Shown: positions 1 through 11,128, counted from the first letter of the stretch. The stretch is 64,000 bases of DNA from Brenneria alni (GCF_003666245.1 NZ_MJLZ01000011.1:23154-87153), one strand, 5' to 3'. Program-made: numbers and translations. Notes: generated from the sequence alone by a model not told the origin.

Positions 1-352
1 TAAGCTGGGTGCTGAAACCGACGACGATCATCACAATGAAGGTACTGATCAGACAGGACACGACAATCGGGCCAAACTGTTGGCTGATCAGGTCGTAATA
101 GCTCATGACGCCTACCCCTATCGGCACAAACAACAGCGCCATATGGCGGATAAACACATGGCAACCCGGTTTCACCCAGCCTGCCGGCAGGATTTGCGAA
201 GCGAGAAGAGAGAACAGTATCAGCATACCGATGATGCTGCCCGGAATAACAAGGGGGAGTAACGCGGATATCGCATTGCCTGCCAGCAGACAAAGGTAAA
301 TCAATGCGAAAGCGCGTAAATACTGCCAGCAAAGCGTGATCGTATTACGCAT
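1..352 (-). CDS. yohJ: YohJ, LrgA/CidA-family inner-membrane protein (partial, C-terminus outside window)
   Basis: The reading frame starts at ATG 352 and stays open to the left edge, giving 117 codons. It reads [19 protein letters not shown], then hydrophobic segments including [12 protein letters not shown] and [11 protein letters not shown], which match E. coli YohJ closely along the visible length. The family is CidA/LrgA (holin-like); YohJ normally works with YohK, whose gene should lie just outside the window. Four membrane segments are expected and at least three are visible. An AGGAA ribosome site lies about 8 nt before the ATG. The molecular role of YohJ/YohK in enterics is not well settled. 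Confidence 0.85.
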   Translation of the reverse strand, partial: MRNTITLCWQYLRAFALIYLCLLAGNAISALLPLVIPGSIIGMLILFSLLASQILPAGWVKPGCHVFIRHMALLFVPIGVGVMSYYDLISQQFGPIVVSCLISTFIVMIVVGFSTQL

Positions 353-380
353 GAGAAGTTCCTGATTAACTGAGGGACTT

Positions 381-418
381 ATCATAACGCTAATGGAATT
401 AGTGTGCCACAGCTCACA
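381..418 (-). promoter_or_regulatory. Putative yohJ promoter with CRP-like site
   Basis: Reading leftwards, a CRP-type dyad (TGTGA, six bases, GCACA; one mismatch to TGTGA-N6-TCACA) spans 403-418 and is followed by a -10-like TATGAT at 386-381, about 30 bp before the yohJ start. The CRP centre would lie near -37 to -41, a class II-like position. Inferred from pattern only. Confidence 0.45.
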
Positions 419-458
419 GGTTTTCCGAGTCCCGTTCATCGGGATGCAGCCAGTCAGA

Positions 459-1766
459 TCAGCAATGGCCTGTTTTGTGGTTAAACAAACCACGCTCTGA
501 TACTGCGCTACCGACCGCATCGGTAAGCTGTCGCAAGGGTTCTGGCTGAATGATAAACGGCGGCATAAGATAAATGAGTTTGCCAAACGGCCTGATCCAG
601 ACGCCACGATCAACGAAAAAGCGTTGCAGCCGCGCCGTGTCGACCGGGTGGCGCGTCTCCACCACGCCAATCGCGCCCAGTACCCGGACGTCCGCCACTT
701 CAGGCGCATCGGCTAAGGGCATCAGCGCCTGACGTAGCTGTTGTTCGATGGCTGACACTTGCTGCGGCCAGCGGTTCTCCGCCAGCAGCGCCAGACTGGC
801 GTTGGCCGCCGCACAGGCCAGCGGGTTGCCCATAAAGGTCGGCCCGTGCATAAAGCAGCCTGCCGCACCGTTGCTAATGGTTTCGGCAACCGGTCGGGTG
901 GTGAGCGTGGCCGACAGCGTAAGATAACCGCCGGTCAGCGCTTTGCCCAGGCACATGATGTCCGGCGTGATGCCCGCGTGCTCACAGGCAAATAGCTTGC
1001 CGGTGCGGCCAAATCCGGTGGCGATCTCATCGGCAATCAGCAGGATACCGTACTGGCTGCACAGTTCGCGCACCCGTTGCAGATAGCGGGGATGGTAAAA
1101 GCGCATCCCCCCCGCGCCCTGCACGATAGGCTCCAGTACCACCGCCGCCAGTTGATCGGCGTGCTCGGTCAATTGAGCGCACAGCGGAGCGATATCGTCC
1201 TCCCGCCATTGGTCATCAAAGCGGCACTGCGGAGCGTCAGCAAACAGATGATTGGGCAAATAGCCCTGATACAGGCTATGCATCGAGTTTTGCGGATCGC
1301 ACACCGACATCGCCCCGAAGGTATCGCCGTGGTAGCCGTGGCGCAGCGTCAGAAAACGCTGTCGCTGCTGGCCGCGTGCCTGCCAGTATTGCAGCGCCAT
1401 TTTCAGTGCGACCTCGACGGCGACCGAGCCGGAATCCGCCAGGAAAACGCACTCCAATGCGTCAGGCGTGATATTCACCAGTCGACGACAGAGCGACACC
1501 GCCTGCGGATGCGTAATACCGCCAAACATCACATGCGACATCTGGGCAATCTGCTGTTGTAACGCCTGATTGATGGCCGGGTGGTTATAGCCGTGGATTG
1601 CCGCCCACCAGGAAGACATGCCGTCGATCAGGCGGCGTCCGTCATTAAGCTGAAGCTCGACACCCTCAGCCGACACCACGGGATAACAAGGCAGCGGCCG
1701 GGTGATTGATGTGTAAGGATGCCAGATATGGCGTTGATCAAAGGCGAGGTCTGCAGGCGTCATCAT
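459..1766 (-). CDS. bioA: Adenosylmethionine-8-amino-7-oxononanoate aminotransferase
   Basis: BioA transfers the amino group of S-adenosylmethionine to KAPA to make DAPA, the antepenultimate step of biotin synthesis; it is a cytosolic, PLP-dependent fold-type I aminotransferase. The start [14 protein letters not shown] is the BioA signature, and the PLP lysine lies in LGKALTGGY (K275, or K274 counted from the second Met as in E. coli). Two ATG codons are in tandem (1766 and 1763); the second aligns better with the family. Length is 434-435 aa, the usual size. It is transcribed away from bioB over a shared 89-bp control region. Confidence 0.97.
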   Translation of the reverse strand: MMTPADLAFDQRHIWHPYTSITRPLPCYPVVSAEGVELQLNDGRRLIDGMSSWWAAIHGYNHPAINQALQQQIAQMSHVMFGGITHPQAVSLCRRLVNITPDALECVFLADSGSVAVEVALKMALQYWQARGQQRQRFLTLRHGYHGDTFGAMSVCDPQNSMHSLYQGYLPNHLFADAPQCRFDDQWREDDIAPLCAQLTEHADQLAAVVLEPIVQGAGGMRFYHPRYLQRVRELCSQYGILLIADEIATGFGRTGKLFACEHAGITPDIMCLGKALTGGYLTLSATLTTRPVAETISNGAAGCFMHGPTFMGNPLACAAANASLALLAENRWPQQVSAIEQQLRQALMPLADAPEVADVRVLGAIGVVETRHPVDTARLQRFFVDRGVWIRPFGKLIYLMPPFIIQPEPLRQLTDAVGSAVSERGLFNHKTGHC

Positions 1767-1768
1767 CT

Positions 1769-1804
1769 TACGTAAACTAAAATAGCATCGAGTTGGTTGA
1801 CAGT
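1769..1804. promoter_or_regulatory. BirA (biotin repressor) operator between bioA and bioB
   Basis: The divergent bioA/bioB gap holds half sites GTAAACT (1772-1778) and TTGGTTGACA (1793-1802), an imperfect version of the enterobacterial bioO dyad, in which TTGTAAACC and GGTTTACAA halves flank a roughly 15-16 bp spacer. The right half is also a consensus-like TTGACA (1797-1802) that could be a -35 for bioB. BirA with biotinyl-AMP is known to repress both directions from this site. Confidence 0.7.
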
Positions 1805-1855
1805 ATAAAGGGTTAATTTAAACTGGCGAAGTGTTTTTATTTTGGAGATGCCGAT

Positions 1856-2893
1856 ATGGCTGACCGCCGTTACTGGACGCTTGAGCAAGCGCAAAACCTA
1901 TTTGACAGGCCTTTTCTGGAACTAATGTTTGAAGCGCAGCAGGTTCATCGCCAGCATTTTGATCCCCGCCAGGTGCAGGTCAGTACGCTGCTGTCGATCA
2001 AAACCGGCGCCTGCCCTGAAGATTGTAAATACTGCCCGCAAAGTTCCCGCTACCGCACGGGAATTGAAACCGAACGGCTGATGCAGGTGGAGCAGGTGCT
2101 GGAATCTGCCCGTCAGGCGAAAGCGGCGGGATCGACCCGTTTCTGCATGGGCGCCGCCTGGAAGAATCCGCATGAACGCGATATGCCGTATCTGGAGCAG
2201 ATGGTGCAGGGCGTAAAAGCACTGGGCATGGAAACCTGTATGACGCTGGGTACGTTAAATGGCGATCAGGCGCAGCGTCTGGCCTCAGCCGGTCTGGATT
2301 TTTATAACCATAACCTGGATACCTCCCCGGAGTTTTACGGCAGCATTATTACCACCCGCAGCTATCAGGAACGGCTGGATACGCTGGATAAGGTGCGCGG
2401 CGCCGGTATCAAGGTCTGTTCGGGCGGTATTATCGGACTGGGAGAAACGGTGCGGGACCGGGCGGGCCTGCTGGTGCAACTGGCCAACCTGCCCACGCCG
2501 CCGGAAAGTGTGCCGATCAATATGCTGGTCAAGGTAAAAGGCACACCGCTGGCGGATAACGAGGATGTCGATCCGTTTGATTTTATCCGCACTATCGCCG
2601 TCGCTCGTATCATGATGCCGTCCTCCTATGTGCGGTTATCCGCCGGGCGCGAGCAGATGAGCGAACAGACGCAAGCGATGTGCTTTATGGCGGGCGCTAA
2701 TTCCCTATTCTATGGCTGCAAGCTACTGACCACGCCGAACCCTAAAGAAGATAAAGATCTGGCGCTGTTCCGCAAGCTGGGGCTGAACCCGCAACAGACC
2801 GAGGTCGAATACGGCGACAACCAACAGCAGCAGCGGTTGACGCAGCAGTTAACCCATGCCGACACAGAGCAGTTTTACAATGCTGCGGTATAA
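1856..2893 (+). CDS. bioB: Biotin synthase
   Basis: BioB is the radical-SAM enzyme that inserts sulfur into dethiobiotin, the last step of biotin synthesis. The radical-SAM cluster motif CPEDCKYC gives C53, C57 and C60; the family [10 protein letters not shown] and LVKVKGTPL motifs are present. 345 aa, the usual length (346 in E. coli). A GGAG ribosome site lies before ATG 1856. First gene of the bioBFCD operon; bioF follows after 54 bp. Confidence 0.98.
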   Translation: MADRRYWTLEQAQNLFDRPFLELMFEAQQVHRQHFDPRQVQVSTLLSIKTGACPEDCKYCPQSSRYRTGIETERLMQVEQVLESARQAKAAGSTRFCMGAAWKNPHERDMPYLEQMVQGVKALGMETCMTLGTLNGDQAQRLASAGLDFYNHNLDTSPEFYGSIITTRSYQERLDTLDKVRGAGIKVCSGGIIGLGETVRDRAGLLVQLANLPTPPESVPINMLVKVKGTPLADNEDVDPFDFIRTIAVARIMMPSSYVRLSAGREQMSEQTQAMCFMAGANSLFYGCKLLTTPNPKEDKDLALFRKLGLNPQQTEVEYGDNQQQQRLTQQLTHADTEQFYNAAV

Positions 2894-2947
2894 GGATATG
2901 CGGTGGTGTGAACGCTTGCCGGGACATAAAGATCGGCTGCCAGCGCA

Positions 2948-4108
2948 ATGAGTTGGCAACAACGCATTGCGCTGGCGTTGGTAAAACGCCGTCAGGATGG
3001 TGCCTATCGGACGCGCCAGGCTAATCAGGGAGGCAATAGCCGTTGGCTGGTGCAGGATGGGCAACGCTACCTCAACTTTTCCAGCAATGATTATCTGGGC
3101 TTGAGCCGCCACCCTGACATTATTCATGCCTGGCGACAGGGCGCGGAACTGTACGGGGTCGGCAGCGGCGGTTCCGGCCACGTGACAGGCTATACCGAAG
3201 CCCATGCGGCGCTGGAACAACAACTGGCCGACTGGCTGGGCTATCCGCGTGCGCTGCTGTTTATTTCCGGCTATGCAGCCAATCAGGCGGTTGTCGCCGC
3301 GCTGACGCAGGCGGGCGACCGTATTCTGGCCGACAGACTGAGCCATGCTTCTCTGCTGGAAGCCGCCGTACACTCTCCGGCGACGCTGCGGCGTTTTACT
3401 CACAATGACGCCGCCGCTTTACAACATCTGCTGGCAAAACCCACGGCGGGACAAACGCTGGCGGTTACGGAAGGGGTGTTCAGCATGGACGGCGATAGCG
3501 CGCCGTTGTCGCAACTGCATACGTTGTGTCGTGACCACGATGCATGGCTGATGGTGGATGATGCCCACGGGATCGGCGTACTGGGTGAAGAAGGGCGGGG
3601 AACATGCTGGCAGCAGGGGGTTAAACCCGAGCTGTTGATCGTTACGTTCGGCAAGGCCTTTGGCGTCAGCGGGGCAGCCGTATTGTGCGCCGGGCCGCTC
3701 GCGGAATACCTTTTACAGTTTGCCCGCCATTTGATTTACAGCACATCCATGCCCGCGGCACAGGCCTGCGCGTTAAGCGCGGCGCTAAATTGTGTTCGCC
3801 AGGGAGAGGCATTGCGTGATGCATTACAGCGCAATATTGCCCGGTTTCGTGCCGGTCTTGCCACCTCTTCTTTGCAACTGATGGATTCGAATAGCGCCAT
3901 TCAGCCACTGATTATTGGCGACAATGCCCGTACGCTGACCTTAATGGCGCGCATACGAGCACAGGGCTTGTGGGTCAGCGCTATGCGGCCACCGACGGTG
4001 CCGCCCGGTAGCGCCCGTTTGCGAATTACGTTGACGGCGGCGCATCAGCCAGAAGATATCCATCGATTACTGACGGTACTGCACCATGTTGACGGAAACA
4101 CACAATAA
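2948..4108 (+). CDS. bioF: 8-amino-7-oxononanoate synthase (KAPA synthase)
   Basis: BioF condenses pimeloyl-ACP with L-alanine to make KAPA; it is a cytosolic PLP enzyme of the alpha-oxoamine synthase family. The PLP lysine is K236 in VTFGKAFGV, and the glycine-rich [10 protein letters not shown] and DDAHGIG motifs are in place. 386 aa, normal length. The 3' end overlaps bioC by 23 bp, pointing to translational coupling within bioBFCD. Confidence 0.97.
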   Translation: MSWQQRIALALVKRRQDGAYRTRQANQGGNSRWLVQDGQRYLNFSSNDYLGLSRHPDIIHAWRQGAELYGVGSGGSGHVTGYTEAHAALEQQLADWLGYPRALLFISGYAANQAVVAALTQAGDRILADRLSHASLLEAAVHSPATLRRFTHNDAAALQHLLAKPTAGQTLAVTEGVFSMDGDSAPLSQLHTLCRDHDAWLMVDDAHGIGVLGEEGRGTCWQQGVKPELLIVTFGKAFGVSGAAVLCAGPLAEYLLQFARHLIYSTSMPAAQACALSAALNCVRQGEALRDALQRNIARFRAGLATSSLQLMDSNSAIQPLIIGDNARTLTLMARIRAQGLWVSAMRPPTVPPGSARLRITLTAAHQPEDIHRLLTVLHHVDGNTQ

Positions 4109-4847
4109 ACAGGCCATCGCCCAGGCTTTTGGCCGGGCGGCTGACAGCTATGATCGTTTTGCACAGTTGCAACGGGCCAGTGGCGCACGATTACTCGAAA
4201 TGATTGCGCATCACAATGGTTCACAGGTGTTGGACGCCGGTTGTGGCACCGGTCATTTCAGTCGCTGCTGGCGGCAGTTGGGTAAAACCGTTACGGCGCT
4301 GGATTTATCAGCCGCGATGCTGGCCCATGCCAGTGAGCAACAGGCGGCAGACTGCTATTTACAAGGGGATATAGAAAATCTGCCGTTAGCGGATCGCCGT
4401 GTCGATATCAGCTACAGCAATCTGGCGGTGCAGTGGTGTGATGACTTACCTCGTGCGCTGGCCGAGCTGCATCGAGTGACCCGCTCTGGCGGTGTGATCG
4501 CCTTTTCCACGCTGGCGGAAGGTTCACTATTGGAGCTGGCGCAAGCCTGGCAGCGTTTGGACGGCTCCCGCAGGGTAAACCGTTTTCTGCCCGTATCCGC
4601 CATCGAAGCCGCTTGTCAGCCTTATCGTTACCAACTCCATCAGGAGTGTGTGACCCGTTGCTTCCCTGATGTACTGGCATTGCTGAGGTCGTTGAAAGGT
4701 ATTGGGGCCACCTGGTTACATCAGGGGCGTAAGCCCGGATTGCTCAGTCGTGCGCGTCTTAATGCGCTGTCATCGGTATATCCCCAGCAGCGGGGGGGGT
4801 ATCCGCTTAGTTACCAACTGATTTATGGAGTGATTTACCGTGATTAA
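4086..4847 (+). CDS. bioC: Malonyl-ACP O-methyltransferase
   Basis: BioC methylates the free carboxyl of malonyl-ACP so that the fatty acid pathway can build the pimeloyl chain. It is a class I SAM methyltransferase: motif I is [13 protein letters not shown] (about residues 49-61) and the N-terminus [17 protein letters not shown] is typical of BioC. 253 aa against 251 in E. coli. The ATG lies inside the end of bioF, and the last bases contain the GTG start of bioD (8-bp overlap). Confidence 0.96.
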   Translation: MLTETHNKQAIAQAFGRAADSYDRFAQLQRASGARLLEMIAHHNGSQVLDAGCGTGHFSRCWRQLGKTVTALDLSAAMLAHASEQQAADCYLQGDIENLPLADRRVDISYSNLAVQWCDDLPRALAELHRVTRSGGVIAFSTLAEGSLLELAQAWQRLDGSRRVNRFLPVSAIEAACQPYRYQLHQECVTRCFPDVLALLRSLKGIGATWLHQGRKPGLLSRARLNALSSVYPQQRGGYPLSYQLIYGVIYRD

Positions 4848-5517
4848 ACGCTGGTTTGTGACGGGGACGGATACAGGAGTGGGTAAAACCATTGCCAGCA
4901 GCGCGTTGTTGCAGGCCGCCAATCAGGCTGGCTATCGTACCGCAGGTTATAAGCCGGTGGCTTCCGGTTGTGAAATCACGCCCGAAGGCGTGCGCAATAG
5001 TGATGCCATGCTGCTTCAGGCTAACAGTCTTGTCCGGCTTGATTATCACAGCGTCAATCCGCTGGCGTTTATTGAACCAACATCGCCGCATATCGTCAGC
5101 GCGGCAGAACAGCGGCCTATTCAGCTGGCCGTGCTTTCCGCCGGGCTAAAGGCGCTGGAAACCGAGGCTGACTGGCTACTGGTTGAGGGAGCCGGGGGCT
5201 GGTTTACCCCGCTATCGGCGCGGGAAACCTTTGCCGATTGGGTGGTGCAAGAGCAGTTACCGGTTATTCTGGTGGTGGGCATCAAGCTGGGATGTATTAA
5301 CCACGCATTACTGACGGCCAACGCTGTCCAGCAGGCCGGGTTGGCGCTTGTTGGCTGGATCGCCAACGACATTGTGTTACCGGGAAAGCGGCATCAGGAA
5401 TACCTGCTCAGTTTGCAGCAGCGTTTGTCCGCCCCGATGCTGGGCCGAATCCCGCATTTGGCGGCGCCACGGTCGCACAATGTAGGGCAGTATATTGATC
5501 TGACGCGGTTGGATTAA
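4840..5517 (+). CDS. bioD: ATP-dependent dethiobiotin synthetase
   Basis: BioD closes the ureido ring of dethiobiotin from DAPA, CO2 and ATP. A deviant P-loop GTDTGVGKT (residues 9-17) and the GYKPVASGCE and VEGAGGW motifs identify it. 225 aa, the usual length. The start is GTG at 4840, inside the end of bioC; the reading [13 protein letters not shown] aligns with E. coli MSKRYFVTGTDTE, so the GTG is well supported. Last gene of the operon. Confidence 0.97.
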   Translation: MIKRWFVTGTDTGVGKTIASSALLQAANQAGYRTAGYKPVASGCEITPEGVRNSDAMLLQANSLVRLDYHSVNPLAFIEPTSPHIVSAAEQRPIQLAVLSAGLKALETEADWLLVEGAGGWFTPLSARETFADWVVQEQLPVILVVGIKLGCINHALLTANAVQQAGLALVGWIANDIVLPGKRHQEYLLSLQQRLSAPMLGRIPHLAAPRSHNVGQYIDLTRLD

Positions 5518-6116
5518 CGCAAAATCCTCCAATAATGAAAAGTTATATTTATCACTGTTAGTGATAATTAGTGTGATATTTGTTACTTATTAATAAAAAA
5601 CACCCTGACTTCACGCTTTACCCCTGCCAGCCCTTATTGAGCGTCTGGGTTTACGCTCTTATTTTTAGCACTTTTCAATCTAATACTTATGAGATAAATC
5701 GCAGAAAGCAGGTAAAGAAAATCTCTATCAGCAAGAATGTTTGATGAAGGTTGTATTTCAGCAACTCAGGGCGGGTGCGGGGTTGTGGGAGTTATCCACT
5801 ATTTCTGTGGATAACCGTGTGCATTAGGGATAGAAAAGCCATGCCAGACGAGAGCTGACGCGGGTTTCCGCCGAGTTGACGTTATTCTCTGCTTTTTTGT
5901 TAATCTCTTTAAAATCATTCTGTTATTTAAAATCAAGTATCCTGATTACGGTTAGTGCGTGGTTGCATAAATTAACGACACGGGTCGTCGCGCTAGGTTA
6001 CATAAGTCATAAATCTGGGGATAAAAAATTGTGACTTTTACTGGTGGATTGGCCGCTGATGTGCTAGCAAATCCACACGATTGATTAATCATCCTGGCAG
6101 GCAATAATTTTCTTGA
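5518..6116. other. Long gene-free stretch between bioD and uvrB
   Basis: About 600 bp with no convincing gene. It is richer in A+T than its surroundings. It holds a perfect 7-bp inverted repeat, TATCACT-GTT-AGTGATA (5550-5566), of unknown meaning. No clear rho-independent terminator for bioD was seen. Open frames here lack family resemblance. Confidence 0.6.
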
Positions 6117-6136
6117 TGCTGTTTTTATATCCAGTA
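6117..6136. promoter_or_regulatory. LexA box of uvrB
   Basis: TGCTGTTTTTATATCCAGTA carries CTG-N10-CAG with an AT-rich core, nearly the same as the E. coli uvrB SOS box. It sits 115 bp before the uvrB start and overlaps a -10-like TATCAT (6135-6140). LexA repression with release during DNA damage is expected. Confidence 0.85.
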
Positions 6137-6251
6137 TCATGATGATGGCAAAGTCCGGGATTGATTCCATACTAGCTTAAGTGTTAATCATTGCTGTGCA
6201 GTTCCATTCGCTTGCTATCCGGTAGCCCATTCAAGAGTAACGTATCCGACT

Positions 6252-8261
6252 ATGAGTAAAGTATTCAAACTGAATTCCGAATTTAAACCGGCGGGCGATC
6301 AGCCGGAAGCCATTCGTCGTTTAAAAGAAGGATTAGAAGATGGGCTGGCGCACCAGACGCTGCTGGGTGTAACAGGATCGGGCAAAACCTTTACTATCGC
6401 CAACGTGATCGCTGACCTGAATCGTCCCACTATGGTGCTGGCGCCCAATAAAACGCTCGCCGCCCAGCTATACGGGGAGATGAAGGAATTTTTCCCGGAT
6501 AATGCGGTGGAATATTTTGTCTCATACTATGATTACTACCAGCCGGAAGCCTATGTGCCGAGTTCTGATACCTTTATCGAAAAGGATGCATCGGTAAACG
6601 AACATATCGAACAGATGCGGCTCTCTGCGACAAAAGCGATGCTGGAACGGCGTGATGTGGTGGTGGTGGCCTCGGTCTCCGCGATTTATGGTCTGGGCGA
6701 TCCCGATCTGTATCTGAAAATGATGCTGCATTTGACGCAAGGAATGATTATCGATCAGCGTGCGATTTTGCGGCGGCTGGCGGAGTTGCAATATGCCCGC
6801 AACGATCAGGCGTTTCAGCGCGGGACTTTCCGCGTTCGTGGCGAAGTGATTGATATTTTCCCCGCCGAGTCGGACGACGTGGCCTTGCGCGTCGAGCTGT
6901 TTGATGAAGAAGTTGAACGGCTGTCGTTATTTGACCCGCTGACCGGGCAAGTTTTGCAGACCGTGCCCCGTTATACCATTTATCCTAAAACGCACTACGT
7001 GACGCCTCGTGAACGTATTTTGCAGGCGATGGAAGATATCAAGGTCGAACTGGCCGATCGCCGTAAAATCTTATTGGCGAACGATAAGCGGGTGGAAGAG
7101 CAGCGGCTTAGTCAGCGAACCCAGTTTGATCTGGAAATGATGAACGAACTTGGTTATTGCTCAGGCATCGAAAATTACTCCCGCTTTCTGTCCGGGCGCG
7201 GCCCCGGTGAACCCCCGCCGACCCTGTTTGATTATCTGCCCGCCGATGGGCTGCTGGTGGTCGATGAATCTCACGTCACCATTCCGCAGATTGGCGGTAT
7301 GTACCGCGGCGACCGGGCGCGTAAAGAAACGCTGGTGGAGTATGGTTTTCGCTTGCCGTCGGCGCTGGACAACAGGCCGATGAAGTTTGAGGAGTTTGAA
7401 GCGCAGGCGCCGCAGACTATCTACGTTTCCGCTACGCCGGGCAAGTATGAGCTGGAAAAATCGGGCAATGAGGTGATCGATCAGGTGGTTCGCCCTACCG
7501 GTTTGCTGGACCCGGTGCTGGAAGTCAGGCCGGTTGCCACGCAGGTGGATGATCTGTTGTCTGAAATCCGTCTGCGTGCCGCAGTGAATGAACGGGTGCT
7601 GGTCACCACGCTGACCAAGCGTATGGCGGAAGATTTAACCGAATATCTGGAAGAGCACGGCGAGCGGGTTCGCTACCTGCACTCGGATATTGATACGGTG
7701 GAGCGTGTTGAAATTATTCGTGACCTGCGGCTGGGCGAGTTCGATGTACTGGTGGGTATCAACCTGCTGCGCGAAGGTCTGGATATGCCGGAAGTGTCGC
7801 TGGTGGCGATTCTGGATGCGGACAAAGAAGGTTTCCTGCGTTCAGAGCGCTCCCTGATTCAGACCATCGGACGGGCGGCGCGTAACCTGAATGGTAAAGC
7901 GATTTTGTACGGCGACAGAATTACGCCCTCGATGGAGCGGGCGATTAATGAAACGGAGCGCCGCCGCGAGAAACAGCAGGCGTATAATCTCGCGCATGGC
8001 ATTGTACCGCAGGGCCTGAACAAGAAAATTTCCGATATTCTGCAATTGGGGCAGCCGAGTGGCAGAGGCAAAGGTTATGGCAAAAAAGCCGCAGAGCCGG
8101 CCGCCAGCTATCAGTTACTCACGCCGAAAGCCCTGGAGCAGAAAATCCGTGAGCTGGAAAGCAAAATGCTGACGCACGCGCAGAATCTGGAATTTGAAGA
8201 AGCGGCCAGCCTGCGCGATCAGGTTCATGCCCTGCGGACGCAGTTTATTGCCGTATCCTGA
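6252..8261 (+). CDS. uvrB: UvrABC excision nuclease subunit B
   Basis: UvrB is the damage-verification subunit of nucleotide excision repair; it receives lesions from UvrA and recruits UvrC. Visible are the P-loop GVTGSGKT (residues 39-46), the aromatic beta-hairpin [13 protein letters not shown] (about 91-103), helicase motif [14 protein letters not shown] (motif VI), and a C-terminal UVR coiled-coil motif around [20 protein letters not shown]. 669 aa against 673 in E. coli. SOS control by the LexA box upstream. The last 17 bp overlap the convergent ybhK. Confidence 0.98.
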   Translation: MSKVFKLNSEFKPAGDQPEAIRRLKEGLEDGLAHQTLLGVTGSGKTFTIANVIADLNRPTMVLAPNKTLAAQLYGEMKEFFPDNAVEYFVSYYDYYQPEAYVPSSDTFIEKDASVNEHIEQMRLSATKAMLERRDVVVVASVSAIYGLGDPDLYLKMMLHLTQGMIIDQRAILRRLAELQYARNDQAFQRGTFRVRGEVIDIFPAESDDVALRVELFDEEVERLSLFDPLTGQVLQTVPRYTIYPKTHYVTPRERILQAMEDIKVELADRRKILLANDKRVEEQRLSQRTQFDLEMMNELGYCSGIENYSRFLSGRGPGEPPPTLFDYLPADGLLVVDESHVTIPQIGGMYRGDRARKETLVEYGFRLPSALDNRPMKFEEFEAQAPQTIYVSATPGKYELEKSGNEVIDQVVRPTGLLDPVLEVRPVATQVDDLLSEIRLRAAVNERVLVTTLTKRMAEDLTEYLEEHGERVRYLHSDIDTVERVEIIRDLRLGEFDVLVGINLLREGLDMPEVSLVAILDADKEGFLRSERSLIQTIGRAARNLNGKAILYGDRITPSMERAINETERRREKQQAYNLAHGIVPQGLNKKISDILQLGQPSGRGKGYGKKAAEPAASYQLLTPKALEQKIRELESKMLTHAQNLEFEEAASLRDQVHALRTQFIAVS

Positions 8262-9168
8262 TGGACGCCAACGCGGATAATCCCTTTTCAATGGCGGCAT
8301 AGAGTAATTTTCTATCGTGACGATAGGCGATATCGGCAGCTTCCAACGGTTGCTGAATCAAGATGCTACTGGCAGGCGCGGTGGCCGGGCCGGGAGGCAT
8401 GATAACGATATCAATATGCCGCCTGCCGAGATGTTTTTCCATCATCTCCAGTTTCTGTTGCAGTGTCATGCCGGCAGCGCTTGGGCTAAGTTCGCGGCCA
8501 AGATTGTCAATATAGATAAGGGGCGCGGCGGTATCGCGCAGGGCACGGCTGAGATCGTCGAGCAGCAACGGCGGCATCAGGCTGGTCAGAAAACTGCCGG
8601 GGCCAATCAGAATCAGGTCCGCATCGGCAATGGCTTCCAGCGCTTCACCGGGGGCGGTGACGGGGGGAAACAGCATCAGATCCTGCGGCAAAGTGGACAA
8701 CTGATCGATGTTGACCTCGCCATATACCGGATTACCCTGTTCATCAATGGCCATCAAATCGACCGGCTGTTCGGACATCGGGATCAAAAAAGCATCGACT
8801 TTCAGCAGATCACGCAGCAGGTTAATGGCTTCTAATGGCCGAACGCTCAAATGATCAAGCGCTTTCAGCATCAGGTTACCCAGATTATGTCCTGCCAGTT
8901 CGCCGTTGCCGTTAAAGCGGTATTCGAACATGGCGGAGGCGACGCTCGGCGTGGTAATCAACTGATTCAGGCAGTTACGGGTATCTCCCCAGGCAATACC
9001 GCCTTCAGCATGACGTATTCTGCCTGTCGATCCGCCGTTATCCGTGGTGGTGACAATCCCGGTCAGGCGGGAACCCAGGGATGAAAGTGAAGACATCACC
9101 CGACCCAGGCCGTGTCCACCCCCAAGAGCGACAACCCGATCAAGATCGGCTAACGTGCGATTGTGCAT
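8245..9168 (-). CDS. ybhK: YvcK/YbhK family protein (CofD-like fold)
   Basis: 307 aa with the N-terminal signature [12 protein letters not shown] (about 12-23) and [11 protein letters not shown], typical of the YvcK/CofD superfamily (2-phospho-L-lactate transferase fold). E. coli YbhK has this position between uvrB and moaA. In Bacillus and mycobacteria YvcK-type proteins bind UDP-sugars and affect cell-wall homeostasis; the enteric function is not firmly known. Starts at ATG 9168 and runs convergent with uvrB, overlapping its 3' end by 17 bp. Confidence 0.9.
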   Translation of the reverse strand: MHNRTLADLDRVVALGGGHGLGRVMSSLSSLGSRLTGIVTTTDNGGSTGRIRHAEGGIAWGDTRNCLNQLITTPSVASAMFEYRFNGNGELAGHNLGNLMLKALDHLSVRPLEAINLLRDLLKVDAFLIPMSEQPVDLMAIDEQGNPVYGEVNIDQLSTLPQDLMLFPPVTAPGEALEAIADADLILIGPGSFLTSLMPPLLLDDLSRALRDTAAPLIYIDNLGRELSPSAAGMTLQQKLEMMEKHLGRRHIDIVIMPPGPATAPASSILIQQPLEAADIAYRHDRKLLYAAIEKGLSALASIRIRQ

Positions 9169-9455
9169 AGTAACCCTTATTACTGTTATTGCTGAACCGA
9201 GATAATCATTGCCGCCGGTAAGGTAGCCGATTTCGCTATAAAAGGCGAAAAATCATGATGCTGATGTGACTTAAGACCATTTTCGTCTGCGGTTTTCCAG
9301 TATGCTGCATGAACAAGATAAAAATCGTTATATATCATAGTATATATCGAATATTTAAATGACGATTTGCCGTGTTTAGCGGTAGACTCGGAGAAGAAAT
9401 CACGGTTCTGTGTCTGCATTGTCTGGCTCTCTTTGTCAAATAATAGACTGGAATC

Positions 9456-9578
9456 AAACTCCTAGCCCTGGCGCCTACGTGATGCGTTTGTTGAGCATGA
9501 TAGGGCGCCCTGGCCGTGGCCTGAATGGTCACCAGGGTGCGAGGTAGAAATGCCTGCATCTCCCGTTTTTGGAAAGGT
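9456..9578 (+). ncRNA. Molybdenum cofactor (Moco) riboswitch of the moa operon
   Basis: The moaA leader follows the E. coli moaA Moco RNA motif: CTCCTAGCCCTGG at the 5' side, then CACCAGGGTGCGAGG, AGAAATG, TCCCGT and GGAAAGGTGT running directly into the start codon. GC-rich pairing segments (GGCGCC at 9471-9476 and GGGCGCCCTGG at 9503-9513) can form the core helices. The element overlaps the ribosome site GGAAAGG (9571-9577), consistent with translational control by cofactor binding. Confidence 0.85.
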
Positions 9579-9582
9579 GTTT

Positions 9583-10572
9583 ATGGTGAGTCAACTGACC
9601 GATGCGTTTGCGCGTAAGTTTTACTATTTGCGCCTGTCTATAACCGATGTCTGCAACTTTCGTTGCACCTATTGCCTGCCGGAGGGCTATAAACCTGATG
9701 GCGTCAATCCGCACCGTTTTCTGTCCCTCGACGAGATCCGTCGCGTCAGCCGCGCATTCGCCGAATTAGGGACTGAGAAAGTCCGTCTCACCGGCGGGGA
9801 ACCCTCTCTGCGCCGCGATTTTGCCGAGATTATCGCCGCGATCCGTGAAAACCCGGCGATCCGCACGTTGGCCGTCACCACCAATGGCTATCGGCTGGCG
9901 CGTGATGTCGCACGGTGGCGCGAAGCTGGCCTGAGTGCGCTGAATGTCAGCGTGGACAGTCTGGACGCCCGCCAGTTCCATGCCATTACCGGGCAGGATA
10001 AGTTCCGTCAGGTGATGGAGGGCATTGACGCGGCTTTCGCCTGCGGTTTCAGCAAAGTGAAGGTGAATACCGTGCTGATGCGGGATGTCAATGACACCTG
10101 CCTGCTGACTTTTCTTGAGTGGATCCGGCTGCGCCCGATTCAACTGCGCTTTATTGAACTGATGGAAACCGGTGAGGGGAGTCGGCTTTTTCGCCAGCGC
10201 CATATTTCCGGTGAAGTTATCCGCCAGCGATTACAGCAGCAGGGGTGGAGCGAGCAGGAGCGTGGCCGCAGCGACGGCCCGGCCAGGGTATTCCGCCACC
10301 CCGATTATCAAGGTGAAGTCGGGCTGATTATGCCCTATGAGAAGGATTTCTGCCTGAGCTGTAACCGCCTGCGTGTTTCCGCCATTGGCAATCTGCATCT
10401 CTGTCTGTTTGGTGAGCAGGGGATCCCGCTACGTGATTTGATGGTTGACGACAGTCAGCTCGATGCGCTGAAAATGCGTATTTCCGGTGGCTTATCGACC
10501 AAAAAACAAACTCACTTTCTGCATCAGGGTAATAGCGGCATCACGCAGAATCTGTCGTTTATTGGCGGGTAA
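9583..10572 (+). CDS. moaA: GTP 3',8-cyclase (molybdopterin synthesis)
   Basis: MoaA is the radical-SAM enzyme that starts molybdopterin synthesis by converting GTP to 3',8-cyclo-H2GTP. N-terminal cluster cysteines C24, C28 and C31 lie in [10 protein letters not shown]; a second set lies in [11 protein letters not shown] followed by LHLCLF; the C-terminus ends in the conserved Gly-Gly. Start chosen at ATG 9583, after GGAAAGG and aligned with E. coli [15 protein letters not shown]; an in-frame ATG at 9550 lies inside the riboswitch and is rejected. 329 aa, as in E. coli. First gene of moaABCDE. Confidence 0.97.
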   Translation: MVSQLTDAFARKFYYLRLSITDVCNFRCTYCLPEGYKPDGVNPHRFLSLDEIRRVSRAFAELGTEKVRLTGGEPSLRRDFAEIIAAIRENPAIRTLAVTTNGYRLARDVARWREAGLSALNVSVDSLDARQFHAITGQDKFRQVMEGIDAAFACGFSKVKVNTVLMRDVNDTCLLTFLEWIRLRPIQLRFIELMETGEGSRLFRQRHISGEVIRQRLQQQGWSEQERGRSDGPARVFRHPDYQGEVGLIMPYEKDFCLSCNRLRVSAIGNLHLCLFGEQGIPLRDLMVDDSQLDALKMRISGGLSTKKQTHFLHQGNSGITQNLSFIGG

Positions 10573-10607
10573 TGTCAGCAGTCCAACTTATCCGTAAGGA
10601 GTCTGGT

Positions 10608-11120
10608 ATGAGTAAGGTCAGTAGTGAATTTATTCCTCTCGGTATTGCGGTGCTCACTGTATCCGAACGTCGTACTGAAGCCGATGATACGTCTGGTGAC
10701 TATCTGCGTGAAGCCGCCCAGTCAGCCGGGCACCATATCGTTGCCGGCGGTATTGTTAAAGAAAATCGCTATCAGATCAGGGCGCAGGTATCAGCCTGGA
10801 TCGCCAGTGACGATGTTCAGGCCATTCTAATCAACGGAGGAACAGGGTTTACCGCCGGTGATGTGGTGCCGGAGGCGGTCAGCGTGTTGTTCGATCGTGA
10901 AATTGAAGGCTTTGGCGAGCTGTTCCGCATGGTGTCATATGAGGATATCGGCACCGCCACGATACAGTCACGGGCGATTGCCGGCCTGGCCAATCAGACG
11001 GTTATTTTTGCCATGCCGGGTTCGACCCGCGCCTGCCATACCGCCTGGGAGCGCATCATTCAGGAACAGTTGGATGCGCGGCAAAAGCCCTGTAATTTTC
11101 ATCCCCATCTGAAAAAGTAA
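10608..11120 (+). CDS. moaB: MoaB, molybdopterin adenylyltransferase-like protein
   Basis: 170 aa of the MogA/MoaB fold. The start ATG 10608 follows TAAGGAG and gives [19 protein letters not shown], aligned with E. coli MoaB; an in-frame earlier ATG at 10572 overlaps the moaA stop and is less likely. Motifs [15 protein letters not shown] and [10 protein letters not shown] are conserved. In E. coli MoaB is dispensable and MogA does the adenylylation, so the exact role is less clear than for the other moa products. Second gene of the operon. Confidence 0.94.
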   Translation: MSKVSSEFIPLGIAVLTVSERRTEADDTSGDYLREAAQSAGHHIVAGGIVKENRYQIRAQVSAWIASDDVQAILINGGTGFTAGDVVPEAVSVLFDREIEGFGELFRMVSYEDIGTATIQSRAIAGLANQTVIFAMPGSTRACHTAWERIIQEQLDARQKPCNFHPHLKK

Positions 11121-11128
11121 CGCTATCT

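Noticed and set aside
1077..1562. 161-codon open frame opposite bioA
   Set aside because: Shadow of bioA on the other strand; no family resemblance and no ribosome site. The same holds for many long antisense frames opposite moaA, ybhF, bglX, dinG and helD.
5952..6170. 72-codon open frame in the bioD-uvrB gap, minus strand
   Set aside because: It runs over the LexA box and the uvrB promoter, has no family match and no ribosome site.
9550..9582. Upstream in-frame ATG for moaA
   Set aside because: Lies inside the Moco riboswitch; the E. coli alignment and GGAAAGG favour 9583.
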